The notes under the pieces: generated by a model
What the model was told of the DNA's origin: nothing
Databases searched by the model: none
Seen by the model: only the letters and a program-made list of their open reading frames with translations
Translations under genes and position numbers: made by a program
Origin: Paraburkholderia tagetis
GTDB lineage: Bacteria; Pseudomonadota; Gammaproteobacteria; Burkholderiales; Burkholderiaceae
DNA: 64,000 bases
Direction of reading: 5' to 3'
NCBI RefSeq assembly: GCF_022213065.1
Contig: NZ_JAKLJA010000003.1
Location: 248,001-312,000, forward strand
Shown: piece by piece, positions 29,198 through 39,613 of the stretch
Position numbering within the stretch: position 1 is the stretch's first letter
Layout of the letters: each line of letters opens with the position of its first letter

Positions 29198-32049
29198 TAT
29201 GCCGCGCTCCGCGCTTCGCCGTGGCCGAACAGATTGACCACGCAGCGGCCGCACAGGCCCGGGTGCTCGGCGTTCGTGCCAACGTCTTCACGGTAGTGCC
29301 AGCAACGCTCGCACTTGAGGTACTTCGACGTGACGACTTCGACGCCTTCGTCGGCTTCGCTTTCGACCTTCACGACTTCGGCCGCCGAGGTGATCAGCAC
29401 GAACTTGAGGTCCTCGCCCAGCGTCGCCAGTGCGTCGTAACGCGCGCCGCTTGCCAGAATGCGCACTTCGGCTTGCAGCGACGAGCCGATCTGGTTCGCC
29501 ACGCGGGCCTCTTCGAGCGCCTTCGTCACGTTGCCGCGCACTTCGCGCAGGAGCGTCCACTTGGCGATTAGCTCGGGAGCCTGCGCGATGTCCGGGAACG
29601 CGTGGAACGTCTCGGTAAAGATGGTCGTGGTGTTCGGCTGGAACACCTTCCAGGCTTCCTCGGCCGTGAACGAGAGGAACGGCGCAAGGATGCGCAGCAG
29701 GCTGTGCGTGATGTGGTGCAGCGCGGTCTGCGCGGCACGGCGCGCGGCCGAATCCGGCGCGCTCGTGTACAGGCGGTCCTTGAGCACGTCCAGATAGAAG
29801 CCGCCCATGTCTTCCGAGCAGAATGTCTGGAGCTTCGCCACGACCGGGTGGAACTCGTAACGGTCGTAGTGGGACAGCACGTCGCTTTGCAGCGTGTGCG
29901 TGAGCGCGACGGCGTAGCGGTCGATTTCGAGCCACTGATCGGCGGGCAGCGCGTGCTTCTCGAAGTCGAAGTCCGAGAGGTTCGAAAGCAGGAAGCGCAG
30001 CGTGTTACGGATGCGGCGATAGCCTTCCGTCACGCGCTTGAGAATCTCTTCCGAGATCGCCAGTTCGCCCGAGTAGTCGGTCGAGGCGATCCACAGACGG
30101 ATGATTTCCGCGCCCAGGCGGTTCGCGACTTCATGCGGATCGACGCCGTTGCCGAGCGACTTCGACATCTTGCGGCCTTCGCCGTCGACGGTGAAGCCGT
30201 GCGTGAGCAGCGCGTTGTACGGCGGGCGGCCGTCGAGCATCGAAGCCGTGAGCAGCGACGAATGGAACCAGCCGCGGTGCTGGTCCGAGCCTTCGAGATA
30301 GAGGTCGGCCGGGAACTGGAGGTCGTCCTTGTGCGAGCCGCGCAGCACGTGCCAGTGCGTCGTGCCCGAGTCGAACCACACGTCGAGCGTGTCGCGGTTC
30401 TTCTCGTACATATTGGCGTCGTCACCGATCAATTCGCGCGGGTCGAGCGTCTGCCACGCCTCGATGCCTTCCTTCTCCACGCGCCTGGCGACTTCTTCGA
30501 GCAGCTCCAGCGTGCGCGGATGCAGCTCGCCGGTTTCCTTGTGCACGAAGAACGCCATCGGCACGCCCCATTGGCGCTGGCGCGAGAGCGTCCAGTCGGG
30601 GCGGTTCGCGATCATCGAGTAGAGGCGCTGCTTGCCCCACGACGGGTAGAACGCCGTCGCCTCGATGCCTTCGAGCGCCGTTTCGCGCAGCGTCTTGCCG
30701 CCTTCCTTCGGGGTGACGTCCATGCCCGCGAACCACTGCGAGGTGGCGCGGTAGATGATGGGCGTCTTGTGGCGCCAGCAGTGCATGTAGCTGTGCAGGT
30801 ACTTTTCGCTGCGCAGCAGGGTGCCGGCGGCGTCGAGCGCATCGACGATCTTCGGGTTCGCGGCCCAGATCGTGAGGCCGCCGAAGAGCGGCAGCGATTC
30901 GATGTAGCGGCCATCGCCCATCACCGGGCTGATGATGTCCGAGTCGGCCATGCCGTGCGACTTGCACGACACGAAGTCTTCCACGCCGTAGGCGGGCGCC
31001 GAGTGCACGATGCCCGTGCCGGTGTCGGTCGTGACATAGTCGCCCAGATAGATGGGCGAAGTGCGCTTGAAGCCCGGATGCGCCGCGGCGAGCGGGTGAT
31101 GGAAGCGCAGGTTCGCGAGCTTCTCGCCCGGCGTGGTGGCGACGATCGTGCCGGTCAGGCCGAAGTCCTTCATGCAGTCTTCAACGCGCTCTTGCGCGAG
31201 AATCAGCAAGCCGCGCTCGGTGTCCACGAGCGCGTAGGCGATCTCCGGATGCACGTTGAGCGCCTGGTTCGACGGGATGGTCCACGGCGTGGTGGTCCAG
31301 ATCACGATGCCGCCTTCCTCGCGGGGCAGGGCGGCGAGGCCGAACGCCTTTGCCGTCTGCTCGGGTTGCGCGAACGGGAACAGCACGTCGATGGTCGGAT
31401 CGGTCTTGTCCTTGTACTCGACCTCGGCCTCGGCCAGCGCCGAGCCGCAGTCGAAGCACCAGTTCACGGGCTTCAGGCCCCGGAACACGTAGCCCTTCTC
31501 GATGATCTTCGCGAGCGCGCGAATCTCGTTCGCCTCGTTCACGAAGTTCATGGTCTTGTACGGGTTGTCCCAGTCGCCGAGCACGCCCAGGCGCTTGAAG
31601 CCGGCCTTTTGCGTCTCGATCTGGCCGGCCGCGTACTCGCGCGCCTTCTTCATCACTTCCTGGGCAGGCAGCGACTTGCCGAACTGCTTCTCGATCTGGA
31701 TCTCGATCGGCATGCCGTGACAGTCCCAGCCCGGCACGTAGACCGCGTCGTAGCCCGCGAGATTGCGCGCCTTGACGATCATGTCCTTGAGGATCTTGTT
31801 GACCGCGTGGCCGAGGTGGATGTCGCCGTTTGCATACGGCGGGCCGTCGTGCAGGATGAACTTCTTGCGGCCCTTCGAGGCCTCGCGGATCTTCTTGTAG
31901 ATGCCTTGCTCTTCCCACTCCTTGACCCATTGCGGCTCGCGCTTGGGCAGGTCGCCACGCATCGGGAACGGGGTGTCCAGAAGATTGACGGGGTACTTCG
32001 ATTCGGACTTCTGCGCGGCTTTGCCGGAGGATGCTTTCTTGTCGCTCAT
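29197..32049 (-). CDS. ileS: Isoleucyl-tRNA synthetase
   Basis: Class I aminoacyl-tRNA synthetase of 950 aa. The HIGH motif appears as HLGHAVNK within [24 protein letters not shown] as [12 protein letters not shown], and the editing domain lies between them with TPGEKL and [18 protein letters not shown]. The C-terminus carries a zinc site, [15 protein letters not shown] and GLCGRCV. ATG 32049 ([12 protein letters not shown]) is preceded by an acceptable site; longer frames upstream read through arginine-rich noise. It is coupled to lspA. Confidence 0.98.
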   Translation of the reverse strand: MSDKKASSGKAAQKSESKYPVNLLDTPFPMRGDLPKREPQWVKEWEEQGIYKKIREASKGRKKFILHDGPPYANGDIHLGHAVNKILKDMIVKARNLAGYDAVYVPGWDCHGMPIEIQIEKQFGKSLPAQEVMKKAREYAAGQIETQKAGFKRLGVLGDWDNPYKTMNFVNEANEIRALAKIIEKGYVFRGLKPVNWCFDCGSALAEAEVEYKDKTDPTIDVLFPFAQPEQTAKAFGLAALPREEGGIVIWTTTPWTIPSNQALNVHPEIAYALVDTERGLLILAQERVEDCMKDFGLTGTIVATTPGEKLANLRFHHPLAAAHPGFKRTSPIYLGDYVTTDTGTGIVHSAPAYGVEDFVSCKSHGMADSDIISPVMGDGRYIESLPLFGGLTIWAANPKIVDALDAAGTLLRSEKYLHSYMHCWRHKTPIIYRATSQWFAGMDVTPKEGGKTLRETALEGIEATAFYPSWGKQRLYSMIANRPDWTLSRQRQWGVPMAFFVHKETGELHPRTLELLEEVARRVEKEGIEAWQTLDPRELIGDDANMYEKNRDTLDVWFDSGTTHWHVLRGSHKDDLQFPADLYLEGSDQHRGWFHSSLLTASMLDGRPPYNALLTHGFTVDGEGRKMSKSLGNGVDPHEVANRLGAEIIRLWIASTDYSGELAISEEILKRVTEGYRRIRNTLRFLLSNLSDFDFEKHALPADQWLEIDRYAVALTHTLQSDVLSHYDRYEFHPVVAKLQTFCSEDMGGFYLDVLKDRLYTSAPDSAARRAAQTALHHITHSLLRILAPFLSFTAEEAWKVFQPNTTTIFTETFHAFPDIAQAPELIAKWTLLREVRGNVTKALEEARVANQIGSSLQAEVRILASGARYDALATLGEDLKFVLITSAAEVVKVESEADEGVEVVTSKYLKCERCWHYREDVGTNAEHPGLCGRCVVNLFGHGEARSAA

Positions 32050-32220
32050 GGTGAGATCACGTGGAATTCGGGGGATGCTCGGCGTCAGCATTGCGGCCAT
32101 GCCGCGCAACCGTCGCCTCGGGCGCCGCACACTGCCGAAGTTGCGGCGCCTCGCGGGCGGAGCGGCCCGTGCGTGCCGTGGTCTCGCCTTGCAGGACAAG
32201 ACACGCGCGCGGGCCGCGGC

Positions 32221-33216
32221 TTACCTAATTCGGTCGGTGGCCGAGGTGGCGAAGCCGGTGGAGCGGCTGCCGGTTACATCGATGCCCGCGGCGGCGAACC
32301 ACGCGCGGGTGTTCGCCACGTCGCGCGCAATCGCGGCGGTGAGCGTTTCGAGGTCGGCGAACTTCTCCTCGTCGCGCAACTTCTTGAGGAATTCGACGCG
32401 CACGAGCTTGCCGTAGGCGTCGCCGTGCCAGTCGAGCAAATGGACTTCGAGCAGCACGCGGCCCGAGTCGTCCACCGTCGGGCGCAGGCCGAGGCTCGCG
32501 ACGCCGGGCAGCGGATGGTCGGCGATACCGTGCACCTGCACGACGAAGATGCCCTTGAGCGCCGGTCGCTTGTGGCCGATCGGCAGGTTCAGCGTGGGAA
32601 AGCCGAGGTCGCGGCCGAGCTTCAGGCCGTGCGTGACATGCCCGCTGATCTCGTAGCCGCGGCCAAGCGAGGCGCGCGCCGCGTCGAGGTCGCCCGCCGC
32701 GAGTTGTGTGCGCACGGCGGAGCTGGAGATGCGCACGCCCGACGGATCGGCTACGGTGGCCATCTGCTCGACTTCGAAACCGTGCTCGGCGCCCGCGACC
32801 TGCAGCGAGGCGAAGTCGCCCGCGCGTCTGGCGCCGTAGCGGAAGTCGTCGCCGATCATCATCCAGCGCGCATGCAGGCCGCCCACGATGATGCGCTCGA
32901 CGAACGCGTCGGGCGACTGGCTCGCAAACGTGTGGTTGAAGTGCTCGACCACGACGCGGTCCACGCCGTTCTCGCGCAGCGCTTCGAGCTTGTCGCGCAG
33001 CATGGCGATGCGCGGCGGGGCGCTGGCCGGGTTGAAGAACTCGCGCGGATGCGGCTCGAAGGTCATCACGCAGACGGGCAGGCCGCGCGCGTCTGCGGCA
33101 GCGCGCACGCGCGCGAGCAACGCCTGATGCCCGCGGTGGACACCGTCGAAGTTGCCGATGGTGAGCGCGCAGGGCGCGCGACTTTCGGCGTTGGGAAGAC
33201 CGCGGAAGACTCTCAC
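32221..33216 (-). CDS. ribF: Bifunctional riboflavin kinase / FMN adenylyltransferase
   Basis: Makes FMN and FAD from riboflavin; 331 aa. The N-terminal adenylyltransferase has the nucleotidyltransferase motif GNFDGVHRGHQ, and the C-terminal kinase has GRDLGFPTLNLPIGHKRPALKGIFVV and the PTN-like GFPTLN site. I place the start at GTG 33216, reading MRVFRGLPNAESRAPCAL, as is usual in the group; an ATG at 33270 is in frame. Just upstream of it the DNA contains three near copies of ggaacctgag. It diverges from purN and precedes ileS with 171 nt between them. Confidence 0.94.
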   Translation of the reverse strand: MRVFRGLPNAESRAPCALTIGNFDGVHRGHQALLARVRAAADARGLPVCVMTFEPHPREFFNPASAPPRIAMLRDKLEALRENGVDRVVVEHFNHTFASQSPDAFVERIIVGGLHARWMMIGDDFRYGARRAGDFASLQVAGAEHGFEVEQMATVADPSGVRISSSAVRTQLAAGDLDAARASLGRGYEISGHVTHGLKLGRDLGFPTLNLPIGHKRPALKGIFVVQVHGIADHPLPGVASLGLRPTVDDSGRVLLEVHLLDWHGDAYGKLVRVEFLKKLRDEEKFADLETLTAAIARDVANTRAWFAAAGIDVTGSRSTGFATSATDRIR

Positions 33217-33392
33217 GATAGCGGAACCTGGAGGAACCTGAGGGAACCTGGAAAAGTGCGCGCGAGCCATGCGCGCCGATCAAGACCGGTTATGCGGCCA
33301 CGGCCGCGACTAAACAGGAGATTATAAACGCACGGGACGACGATCGCCGCCGCGCGAGCGTCGGACGCCTTCCCCGATGATAAAATCCGCGG

Positions 33393-34085
33393 ATGAAAAA
33401 TCTCGTCATTCTGATTTCCGGGCGGGGCAGCAACATGGAGGCCATCGTGCGCGCATGCGCGCAGGAAGCCTGGCCGGCGCGCGTCGCCGCCGTGATTGCC
33501 AACCGTCCCGACGCCGCGGGCCTCGCGTTCGCGGCGTCGCATGGCATTGCCACGGCGGTCGTCGACCACCGCCAGTATCCGGACCGTGCCGCCTTCGACT
33601 CGGCGCTCGCCCAGGTAATAGACGGCTTCACGCCGGACCTCGTCGTGCTCGCGGGCTTCATGCGCGTGCTGACCGAGGGCTTCGTGCAGCGTTATTCGGG
33701 TCGCATGCTCAATATCCATCCGTCGCTGCTGCCGAGCTTTCCTGGCTTGAAAACGCACGAAAAAGCGATCGACGCGGGCTGCCGCGTGCATGGCGCCACG
33801 GTCCATTTTGTCACTCCGACGCTCGATCATGGTCCGATCGTGATGCAATCGGTCGTGCCCGTGCGCACGGGCGACGACGCCGCGGCGCTCGCCGCGCGCG
33901 TGCTCAAGACCGAACACGTGATTTATCCGCGTGCGGTGCGCTGGTTCGTCGAAGGGCGCCTCGCGCTCGACGGCGAGCGCGTGACGCTCACGCCGCCCGA
34001 GGCGCAGTGGCTCTTCCCTGACGAGGCCGACGTGCAAGAAAACACACAAGCAAGTGCACAAACACACGCCGGGGAGGGCGCATGA
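33393..34085 (+). CDS. purN: Phosphoribosylglycinamide formyltransferase
   Basis: Third step of purine synthesis, transferring formyl from 10-formyltetrahydrofolate to GAR; 230 aa, slightly longer than the usual 210 owing to a C-terminal tail of Gln/Thr/Ala. The nucleotide-binding GRGSNMEAI is at the start, and the catalytic Asn-His pair is in MLNIHPSLLPSFPGL, with the catalytic Asp in TLDHGPIVMQ. The last codons overlap the next gene (ATGA), so the RsmB-type methyltransferase is co-translated. Confidence 0.96.
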   Translation: MKNLVILISGRGSNMEAIVRACAQEAWPARVAAVIANRPDAAGLAFAASHGIATAVVDHRQYPDRAAFDSALAQVIDGFTPDLVVLAGFMRVLTEGFVQRYSGRMLNIHPSLLPSFPGLKTHEKAIDAGCRVHGATVHFVTPTLDHGPIVMQSVVPVRTGDDAAALAARVLKTEHVIYPRAVRWFVEGRLALDGERVTLTPPEAQWLFPDEADVQENTQASAQTHAGEGA

Positions 34086-35473
34086 GGCTGCATGGTTTCC
34101 TGATCGGACAGACCGAGACGTTGCTTGCCGACGTACTCAAGTTCACTGGCCCCGCCGATGCGGTGACGAGCCGCTTCTTCCGCGAGCACCCGAAGCTCGG
34201 CCATGCCGAGCGTGGCGTGATTGCCGAGGCGGTGTTCGCCGTGCTGCGCCGGCGCATGGAGTTCGCGCACCTGGCCGAGAGCGGCACGGGCAGCCCGACG
34301 CGGCGCCTCACGCTGCTCGGCCTGATGGCGACCGCGGGGCGCTCGGCCATCCGCCCGTTCGTTTCCGACGCCGAGGCAACCTGGCTCGAGCACGTCGCGA
34401 AGATCGATCCGGTTAGCCTGCCGCAGCGCGTGCAGCTCAATTTGCCCGAGTGGATCGTAAAGGCGCTGGAAACGCGTTTCGAGGCCGCCGAGCTCGCGCA
34501 ACTGGCCGCCGCGCTGAACTACCCGGCGCCGCTCGACCTGCGCGCGAACCCGATCAAGGCGAGCCGCGACGAGCTGCTGCGCGCGCTGGCCGCAGTCGGC
34601 ATCGAAGCCGGCGAAACGCCGTTCGCGCCGTTCGGCGTGCGCGTGACGGGCAAGCCCGCGCTCGCCAGGCTCGACGCGTTCAAGGAAGGCTGGTTCGAGG
34701 TGCAGGACGAGGGCAGCCAGCTGCTGTGCTCGCTCGTCGCGCCGCGCCGCGGCGAGATGGTGGTCGACTTCTGCGCGGGCGCGGGCGGCAAGACGCTGGC
34801 GCTTGGCGCGATGATGCGCTCGACGGGCCGTCTCTATGCGTTCGACATTTCCGAGCGGCGCCTCGCCAAGCTCAAGCCGCGCCTTGCGCGCAGCGGCTTG
34901 TCGAACGTGAATCCCGTGCTGATCGACAGCGAGCATGACGCCAAGATCAAGCGCCTGATCGGCAAGATCGACCGCGTCCTCGTGGATGCGCCGTGCTCGG
35001 GGCTTGGCACCCTGCGCCGCAACCCCGACCTCAAATGGCGCCAGTCGCCGGAGTCGCTCGCCGAGCTTGCGCCCAAGCAGCTTTCGATTCTCACGAGCGC
35101 GGCGCGCCTGCTCAAGCGCGGCGGCCGCCTCGTCTACGCGACCTGCAGCATTCTGGAAGCCGAGAACGAAGCGGTCGTGAAGCAGTTCCTCGAAGCCCAT
35201 CCCGACTTCGTGCTGGTGAACGCACGCGAGGCGCTGGCAGATCAGCGCGTGGACCTCGACACCGGCGAGTACCTGTCGATGTGGCCGCACCGCCACGCCA
35301 CGGACGGCTTCTTTGCCGCCGTGCTGGAGCGCCGCGGCGAAGCGCAACCGAAGGCGAAGAAGACTGGCGCCGTCACGACGCCGGACGAGGCTGCCGCCGA
35401 AACCGAAACCGCCGACGCCATCGCAAAGGCGCAGCAGTCCGAGGCCGACGAGCCGGACGCGGCACTGGAATAA
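34082..35473 (+). CDS. RsmB/NOP-family RNA (cytosine-5) methyltransferase
   Basis: A 463 aa AdoMet-dependent enzyme likely to make m5C in rRNA or tRNA. Motif I is VVDFCAGAGGKTLALGAMM, motif IV carries the Pro-Cys of DAPCSGLGTLRRNPDLKW, and the catalytic Cys of motif VI is in YATCSILEAEN. The N-terminal 130 residues are a helical RNA-binding region shorter than a full NusB domain. The C-terminus ends in an acidic Ala/Glu/Thr-rich tail. It overlaps purN by 4 nt, an arrangement common in Burkholderia relatives. Which RNA position it modifies is not shown by the sequence. Confidence 0.93.
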   Translation: MRLHGFLIGQTETLLADVLKFTGPADAVTSRFFREHPKLGHAERGVIAEAVFAVLRRRMEFAHLAESGTGSPTRRLTLLGLMATAGRSAIRPFVSDAEATWLEHVAKIDPVSLPQRVQLNLPEWIVKALETRFEAAELAQLAAALNYPAPLDLRANPIKASRDELLRALAAVGIEAGETPFAPFGVRVTGKPALARLDAFKEGWFEVQDEGSQLLCSLVAPRRGEMVVDFCAGAGGKTLALGAMMRSTGRLYAFDISERRLAKLKPRLARSGLSNVNPVLIDSEHDAKIKRLIGKIDRVLVDAPCSGLGTLRRNPDLKWRQSPESLAELAPKQLSILTSAARLLKRGGRLVYATCSILEAENEAVVKQFLEAHPDFVLVNAREALADQRVDLDTGEYLSMWPHRHATDGFFAAVLERRGEAQPKAKKTGAVTTPDEAAAETETADAIAKAQQSEADEPDAALE

Positions 35474-35496
35474 GCAAGCGGTTGTGACCAATCGCT

Positions 35497-35526
35497 CGGG
35501 GCCGTCCGGTGGAAGCCGGACGGCCC
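35497..35526 (+). terminator. Strong hairpin after the RsmB-type gene
   Basis: A 12-bp perfect stem (GGGGCCGTCCGG / CCGGACGGCCCC) with a 6-nt loop, 23 nt after the stop codon. The T-run is not immediate (tctttttt is 45 nt further on), so termination may be partial. Confidence 0.6.
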
Positions 35527-35961
35527 CGCGTCGCATTGGGCTCCTTCATCGGGGGTCTTTTTTACGACGTTGCGTATTCGCGACACCATCAGCGAGTGCA
35601 GAATTCAGGGCCGGGGCGCATAGCTCCGCCGGCGCAGCGCGCCATGCGGCTATCGGTCATCCGGCGCACGCGCCCGATCCGGTGCCCTGATCACTTAAGG
35701 TCATGTTAAGGCGTAGCTGCGATCCTGTTAGCTGAATGGCGCTAGAGGCTAATGGGGTTCGAAGACGTATTCGAAGGCACAGAAAAGACCCGAGCGGGTG
35801 TGGCAAACCGCCTCAAAAATACGGACGGAGATTGACTCCGCCGTCATTTGGGAAAAAAATCTCTATTTGTTACAACCACTTGGAACGGTTCTAGTAGAAT
35901 GCCGTCCAACCCCTCCTGGTCGCTTTCATTTTCTTGACATTGGCGCAGGGCCGAAAGGCCG
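35527..35961. other. Intergenic region upstream of the desaturase gene
   Basis: No convincing gene. The right half (35800-35930) is AT-rich for this genome and likely holds the desaturase promoter; TAGAAT at 35892-35897 could be a -10 box but no well-spaced -35 is evident. No tRNA-like fold was found. Confidence 0.35.
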
Positions 35962-37185
35962 GTGCGCCTCGTTTCGCGGGTAAAAACCTTGTTGAATTCC
36001 CTGCTTGATTTCCTTGCCCACGGGGTGCTGCATTTCTCGTGGTGGCAGATCCTGCTGTTCGTGGCCGTGGTTACCCACATCACGATCATCGGCGTGACGG
36101 TGTACCTGCACCGCTGCCAGGCGCATCGCGCGCTCGATCTGCATCCCATCGCCAGCCACTTCTTCCGTTTCTGGCTGTGGATGACCACGGGCATGCTCAC
36201 GGGTCAGTGGGCGGCCATTCACCGCAAGCACCACGCCAAGTGCGAGACCGAAGAAGACCCGCACAGCCCGCAAACGCGCGGCCTCTGGAAGGTGCTGCTC
36301 GAAGGCGCCGAGCTTTACCGCGCCGAAGCGAAGAACGAAGAAACGCTGCGCCGCTTCAGCCACGGCACGCCCAACGACTGGATGGAGCGCAACGTCTACA
36401 CGCGCTTCCCGATCCTCGGCGTGAGCATCATGATGGTGATCGACGTCGCGCTGTTCGGCGTGGTCGGACTTTCGGTGTGGGCCGTGCAGATGGCGTGGAT
36501 CCCGTTCTGGGCCGCCGGCGTCGTGAACGGCCTTGGCCACTTCTGGGGCTATCGCAACTTCAATTCGTCGGATGCGAGCACGAACCTTATCCCGTTCGGC
36601 ATCATCATCGGCGGCGAGGAACTGCACAACAACCACCACACCTTCGCGACTTCCGCGAAGCTCTCGAACAAGTGGTACGAGTTCGATATCGGCTGGATGT
36701 ACATCCGCATCATGCAGGCAGTGGGTCTTGCCAAGGTCAAGAAGGTCGCGCCCACGCCGCGTCTCACCAAGGGCAAGCTCGTGCCCGACCACGAGACGCT
36801 CCAGGCCGTGCTCTCGAACCGCTATGAGGTGATGGCGCGTTACGCGAAGGCCGTGAAGCAGGCGTATCGCCAGGAGCTCGCGCATCTGAAGGAAGTGGGC
36901 GAGCGCGAGAAGTACAAGGTCATGCGTGGCGCGCGCAATTGGTTCGACAAGGAAGAAGCCAGCCTGAACGAGCCGCAGAAGCGCCAGTTGCCGCAGATCT
37001 TCGCGAACAGCCAGAAGCTGCGCACGTACATTGAGTTGCGCAACGAACTCGCGGCAATCTGGGAGCGTTCGAGCGCCTCGCGCGAACAACTGCTTACGCA
37101 GCTCCAGGATTGGTGCCATCGTGCCGAGCAAAGCGGTATCAAGGCACTTCAGGAATTTGCGTCGCGTCTGCGCCGCTACGCCTGA
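35962..37185 (+). CDS. Membrane fatty-acid desaturase (acyl-CoA/acyl-lipid type)
   Basis: Di-iron membrane desaturase of 407 aa. The three histidine boxes are present: HRCQAHRA (about residues 50-57), HRKHHAKC (about 88-95) and HNNHH (about 227-231), with hydrophobic segments between them. After the third box a charged 130-residue C-terminal extension (KTPRLTKGKL to the end) is longer than in typical desaturases and lacks a clear motif. The first codon is GTG 35962; a TTG near 35989, reading LLNSLLDF, is a fair alternative. The enzyme would introduce a double bond in fatty acids, adjusting membrane fluidity. Confidence 0.9.
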   Translation: MRLVSRVKTLLNSLLDFLAHGVLHFSWWQILLFVAVVTHITIIGVTVYLHRCQAHRALDLHPIASHFFRFWLWMTTGMLTGQWAAIHRKHHAKCETEEDPHSPQTRGLWKVLLEGAELYRAEAKNEETLRRFSHGTPNDWMERNVYTRFPILGVSIMMVIDVALFGVVGLSVWAVQMAWIPFWAAGVVNGLGHFWGYRNFNSSDASTNLIPFGIIIGGEELHNNHHTFATSAKLSNKWYEFDIGWMYIRIMQAVGLAKVKKVAPTPRLTKGKLVPDHETLQAVLSNRYEVMARYAKAVKQAYRQELAHLKEVGEREKYKVMRGARNWFDKEEASLNEPQKRQLPQIFANSQKLRTYIELRNELAAIWERSSASREQLLTQLQDWCHRAEQSGIKALQEFASRLRRYA

Positions 37186-37309
37186 TTCTTCGCGGTTTTT
37201 TCGATAGCTTCTCGCCGGGTTTGCGCGGGTTTTGCAAATTCGCCGCTTCGCGGTGCCCAATGCGCGCTGCGTGAGTCTCGAAAAAATCCATTAGAATTCA
37301 GGTACGTCA

Positions 37310-37336
37310 CAAAACCCCGCGCTGGCGGGGTTTTTC
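37310..37336 (+). terminator. Intrinsic terminator of the desaturase gene
   Basis: A 10-bp stem AAAACCCCGC / GCGGGGTTTT with a short GCTG loop and T-run. It lies about 125 nt after the desaturase stop and before nadA. Confidence 0.88.
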
Positions 37337-37461
37337 TTTTGGGGCCGCGGAAAAGCTGGTGTTATGCACCGGTCTGGAGCCGTGGTGATCGGCAGGGTTG
37401 CAACTAGTGCATGGGGCCAGAGTAGGGAGCTTTGCTCCAACTCCGGCCAACAGAGGAGATC

Positions 37462-38592
37462 ATGAGTCAGGCAATCAGGAAGGTCGAATATGACCGGCCG
37501 CAGGGTGCCGTCTGCGGCGTCGGACAAGCGTGGGCGAAGGTGCCCGACGCACCCGGCGCAGCGGAGCGCGTTGCATTGAAGGAGCGCATTCGCGCATTGC
37601 TCAAGCGCGAGAAGGCAGTGCTCGTCGCGCACTATTACGTCGATCCTGAATTGCAGGAGCTAGCGGACGAGACCGGCGGCTGCGTGGCCGATTCACTCGA
37701 GATGGCGCGCTTCGGCCGCGATCACGAAGCGCAGACGCTCGTCGTGGCGGGCGTGCGCTTCATGGGCGAGACCGCCAAGATCCTGAGCCCCAACAAGCGC
37801 ATCCTGATGCCGGACCTCGACGCGACTTGCTCACTCGATCTCGGCTGCCCCGTCGATGAATTCTCCGCGTTCTGCGACGCGCATCCCGATCGCACCGTGG
37901 TGGTCTATGCGAACACCAGCGCCGCCGTGAAGGCGCGCGCGGACTGGATGGTGACTTCTTCGATCGGTCTCGAGATCGTCGCTCACCTCCATGCGAAGGG
38001 CGAGAAGATCCTCTGGGCGCCGGACCGCCATCTGGGCAGCTATATCCAGAAGAAGACCGGCGCCGACATGCTGCTGTGGCAGGGCTCGTGCCTCGTGCAC
38101 GACGAGTTCAAGGGCATCGAGCTCGATCTGCTGCGCGCCGAATATCCCGATGCCAAGGTGCTCGTGCACCCCGAATCGCCGGAAGCCGTGGTTGCGCTGG
38201 CGGACGTGGTCGGCTCGACCTCGCAACTGATCGACGCGGCAGTGAAGCTCGACGCGCAGCGTTTTATCGTCGCGACCGATCTCGGCATCCTGCACAAGAT
38301 GCGGCTCGCGGCGCCGGGCAAGACGTTCATCGAGGCGCCCACGGCCGGCAACAGCGCGACTTGCAAGAGCTGCGCGCATTGCCCGTGGATGGCCATGAAC
38401 GGCCTCACGAATCTCGCCGACGTGCTCGAGCGCGGCCACAACGAGATTCTTGTCGATGCGTCGCTGGGCGTTCGCGCACGCGTGTCGATCGACCGCATGC
38501 TCGCATTCGCGGCAGAGCACAAGCGCCGCGTGCAGGCGAGCGGTGACCTCGCGCGCGACACCGCGCTGTTCTCGCAGGTGGGAGCGGCGTAA
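37462..38592 (+). CDS. nadA: Quinolinate synthase
   Basis: [4Fe-4S] enzyme of 376 aa that condenses iminoaspartate with dihydroxyacetone phosphate to quinolinate in NAD synthesis. Landmarks are [16 protein letters not shown], the iron ligand Cys in [34 protein letters not shown], and the Cys-rich [14 protein letters not shown] near residue 300. I chose ATG 37462 because AGAGGAGAT precedes it. The stop overlaps the nadC start (TAATG). Confidence 0.97.
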   Translation: MSQAIRKVEYDRPQGAVCGVGQAWAKVPDAPGAAERVALKERIRALLKREKAVLVAHYYVDPELQELADETGGCVADSLEMARFGRDHEAQTLVVAGVRFMGETAKILSPNKRILMPDLDATCSLDLGCPVDEFSAFCDAHPDRTVVVYANTSAAVKARADWMVTSSIGLEIVAHLHAKGEKILWAPDRHLGSYIQKKTGADMLLWQGSCLVHDEFKGIELDLLRAEYPDAKVLVHPESPEAVVALADVVGSTSQLIDAAVKLDAQRFIVATDLGILHKMRLAAPGKTFIEAPTAGNSATCKSCAHCPWMAMNGLTNLADVLERGHNEILVDASLGVRARVSIDRMLAFAAEHKRRVQASGDLARDTALFSQVGAA

Positions 38593-39506
38593 TGACAAAC
38601 CTGAAGGAGGGCGCGCGCGCGTTGCGCGCCGCGGAAGCTGTTGCGCCCGTGCTCGACGAAGTGCGCGCGCAGTACGGTGCGGTGTTCGATGCCGCGATCG
38701 CACGCAACGTCGCGGATGCGCTCGAGGAAGACGTCGGACCCGTCGACCAGACGGGGCGTCTCGTACCCGAGGACGAAGTGCGCGATGCGCGCATCATCGT
38801 GCGCGAGGACGCGGTGCTGTGCGGCGTGCTGTGGTTTGACGGCGTGATGAAGCGCGTCGACTCGCGCATCGAGGTGCGCTGGCACTATCGCGAAGGCGAG
38901 CGCATGGCGGCGGATACCATCGTTTGCTCGCTGCGCGGGCCGGCGCGCTCGCTCCTCACGGCCGAGCGCAACGCGATGAATTTTCTGCAACTGCTTTCGG
39001 GCATGGCGAGCGTGACGCGCCGCTACGTCGACATGATCGCGCACACGCAGACGCGCATTCTCGACACGCGCAAGACGCTGCCGGGCCTGCGCCTCGCGCA
39101 GAAGTACGCGGTGCGCGTGGGCGGTGGTGCCAACCAGCGTCTCGCGCTTTACGACGGCATTCTGATCAAGGAAAACCATATCGCGGCGGCCGGCGGTGTC
39201 GGCGCAGCGATGGACGCGGCGATCGCGCTGAATGCCGGTGTGCCGATCCAGATCGAAGTCGAGACGCTCGAACAGCTCGATGCGGCCCTGGAGCATGGCG
39301 CGAAGTCGGTGCTGCTCGACAACTTCTCGTTCGAGATGATGCGTGAAGCGGTCAAACGCACGGCGGGGCGCGCGGTGCTCGAAGTCTCGGGCGGCGTCAA
39401 CTTCGATACGGTGCGCACGATTGCGGAAACGGGCGTGGATCGCGTCTCGATCGGCGCGCTGACCAAGGACGTTCGGGCGACCGATTACTCGATGCGGATC
39501 GTCTGA
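38592..39506 (+). CDS. nadC: Nicotinate-nucleotide pyrophosphorylase (quinolinate phosphoribosyltransferase)
   Basis: Converts quinolinate and PRPP to nicotinate mononucleotide; 304 aa. The active-site phrases are TRRYVDMIAHTQTRILDTRKTLPGLR, the substrate-binding KYAVRVGGGANQRLALYDGILIKENH, and the late GAKSVLLDNFSFEMM and LEVSGGVNFDTV. It is coupled by a one-base overlap to nadA, so quinolinate is made and consumed by the products of one mRNA. It faces nadB across a shared terminator, which puts the whole de novo NAD pathway from aspartate to NaMN within 4 kb. Confidence 0.97.
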   Translation: MTNLKEGARALRAAEAVAPVLDEVRAQYGAVFDAAIARNVADALEEDVGPVDQTGRLVPEDEVRDARIIVREDAVLCGVLWFDGVMKRVDSRIEVRWHYREGERMAADTIVCSLRGPARSLLTAERNAMNFLQLLSGMASVTRRYVDMIAHTQTRILDTRKTLPGLRLAQKYAVRVGGGANQRLALYDGILIKENHIAAAGGVGAAMDAAIALNAGVPIQIEVETLEQLDAALEHGAKSVLLDNFSFEMMREAVKRTAGRAVLEVSGGVNFDTVRTIAETGVDRVSIGALTKDVRATDYSMRIV

Positions 39507-39543
39507 TCGTCTGATAGCGCTGCGTTTCAGGCGCCGAATGAAC

Positions 39544-39573
39544 AAAGGCCGCCTCGCGAGAGGCGGCCTTTTT
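39544..39573. terminator. Bidirectional terminator between nadC and nadB
   Basis: A 12-bp perfect stem (AAAGGCCGCCTC / GAGGCGGCCTTT) with a GCGA loop and T-run on the plus strand. It lies between the converging nadC and nadB genes. Confidence 0.88.
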
Positions 39574-39613
39574 GCTGGGACGATGGCGTTTTGTGCGCCG
39601 TCGCGCGCTGGCC

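Noticed and set aside
29602..33327. A 1241-codon open frame on the plus strand opposite ileS and ribF
   Set aside because: It lies antisense to two clear housekeeping genes and has the arginine/histidine/valine composition of a mirror frame in GC-rich DNA; no binding site or family resemblance.
33217..33392. FMN riboswitch upstream of ribF
   Set aside because: No RFN-type conserved stems were seen; only short ggaacctgag repeats.
35700..35800. tRNA-like sequence ahead of the desaturase gene
   Set aside because: A ggttcga word is present but no cloverleaf can be formed.
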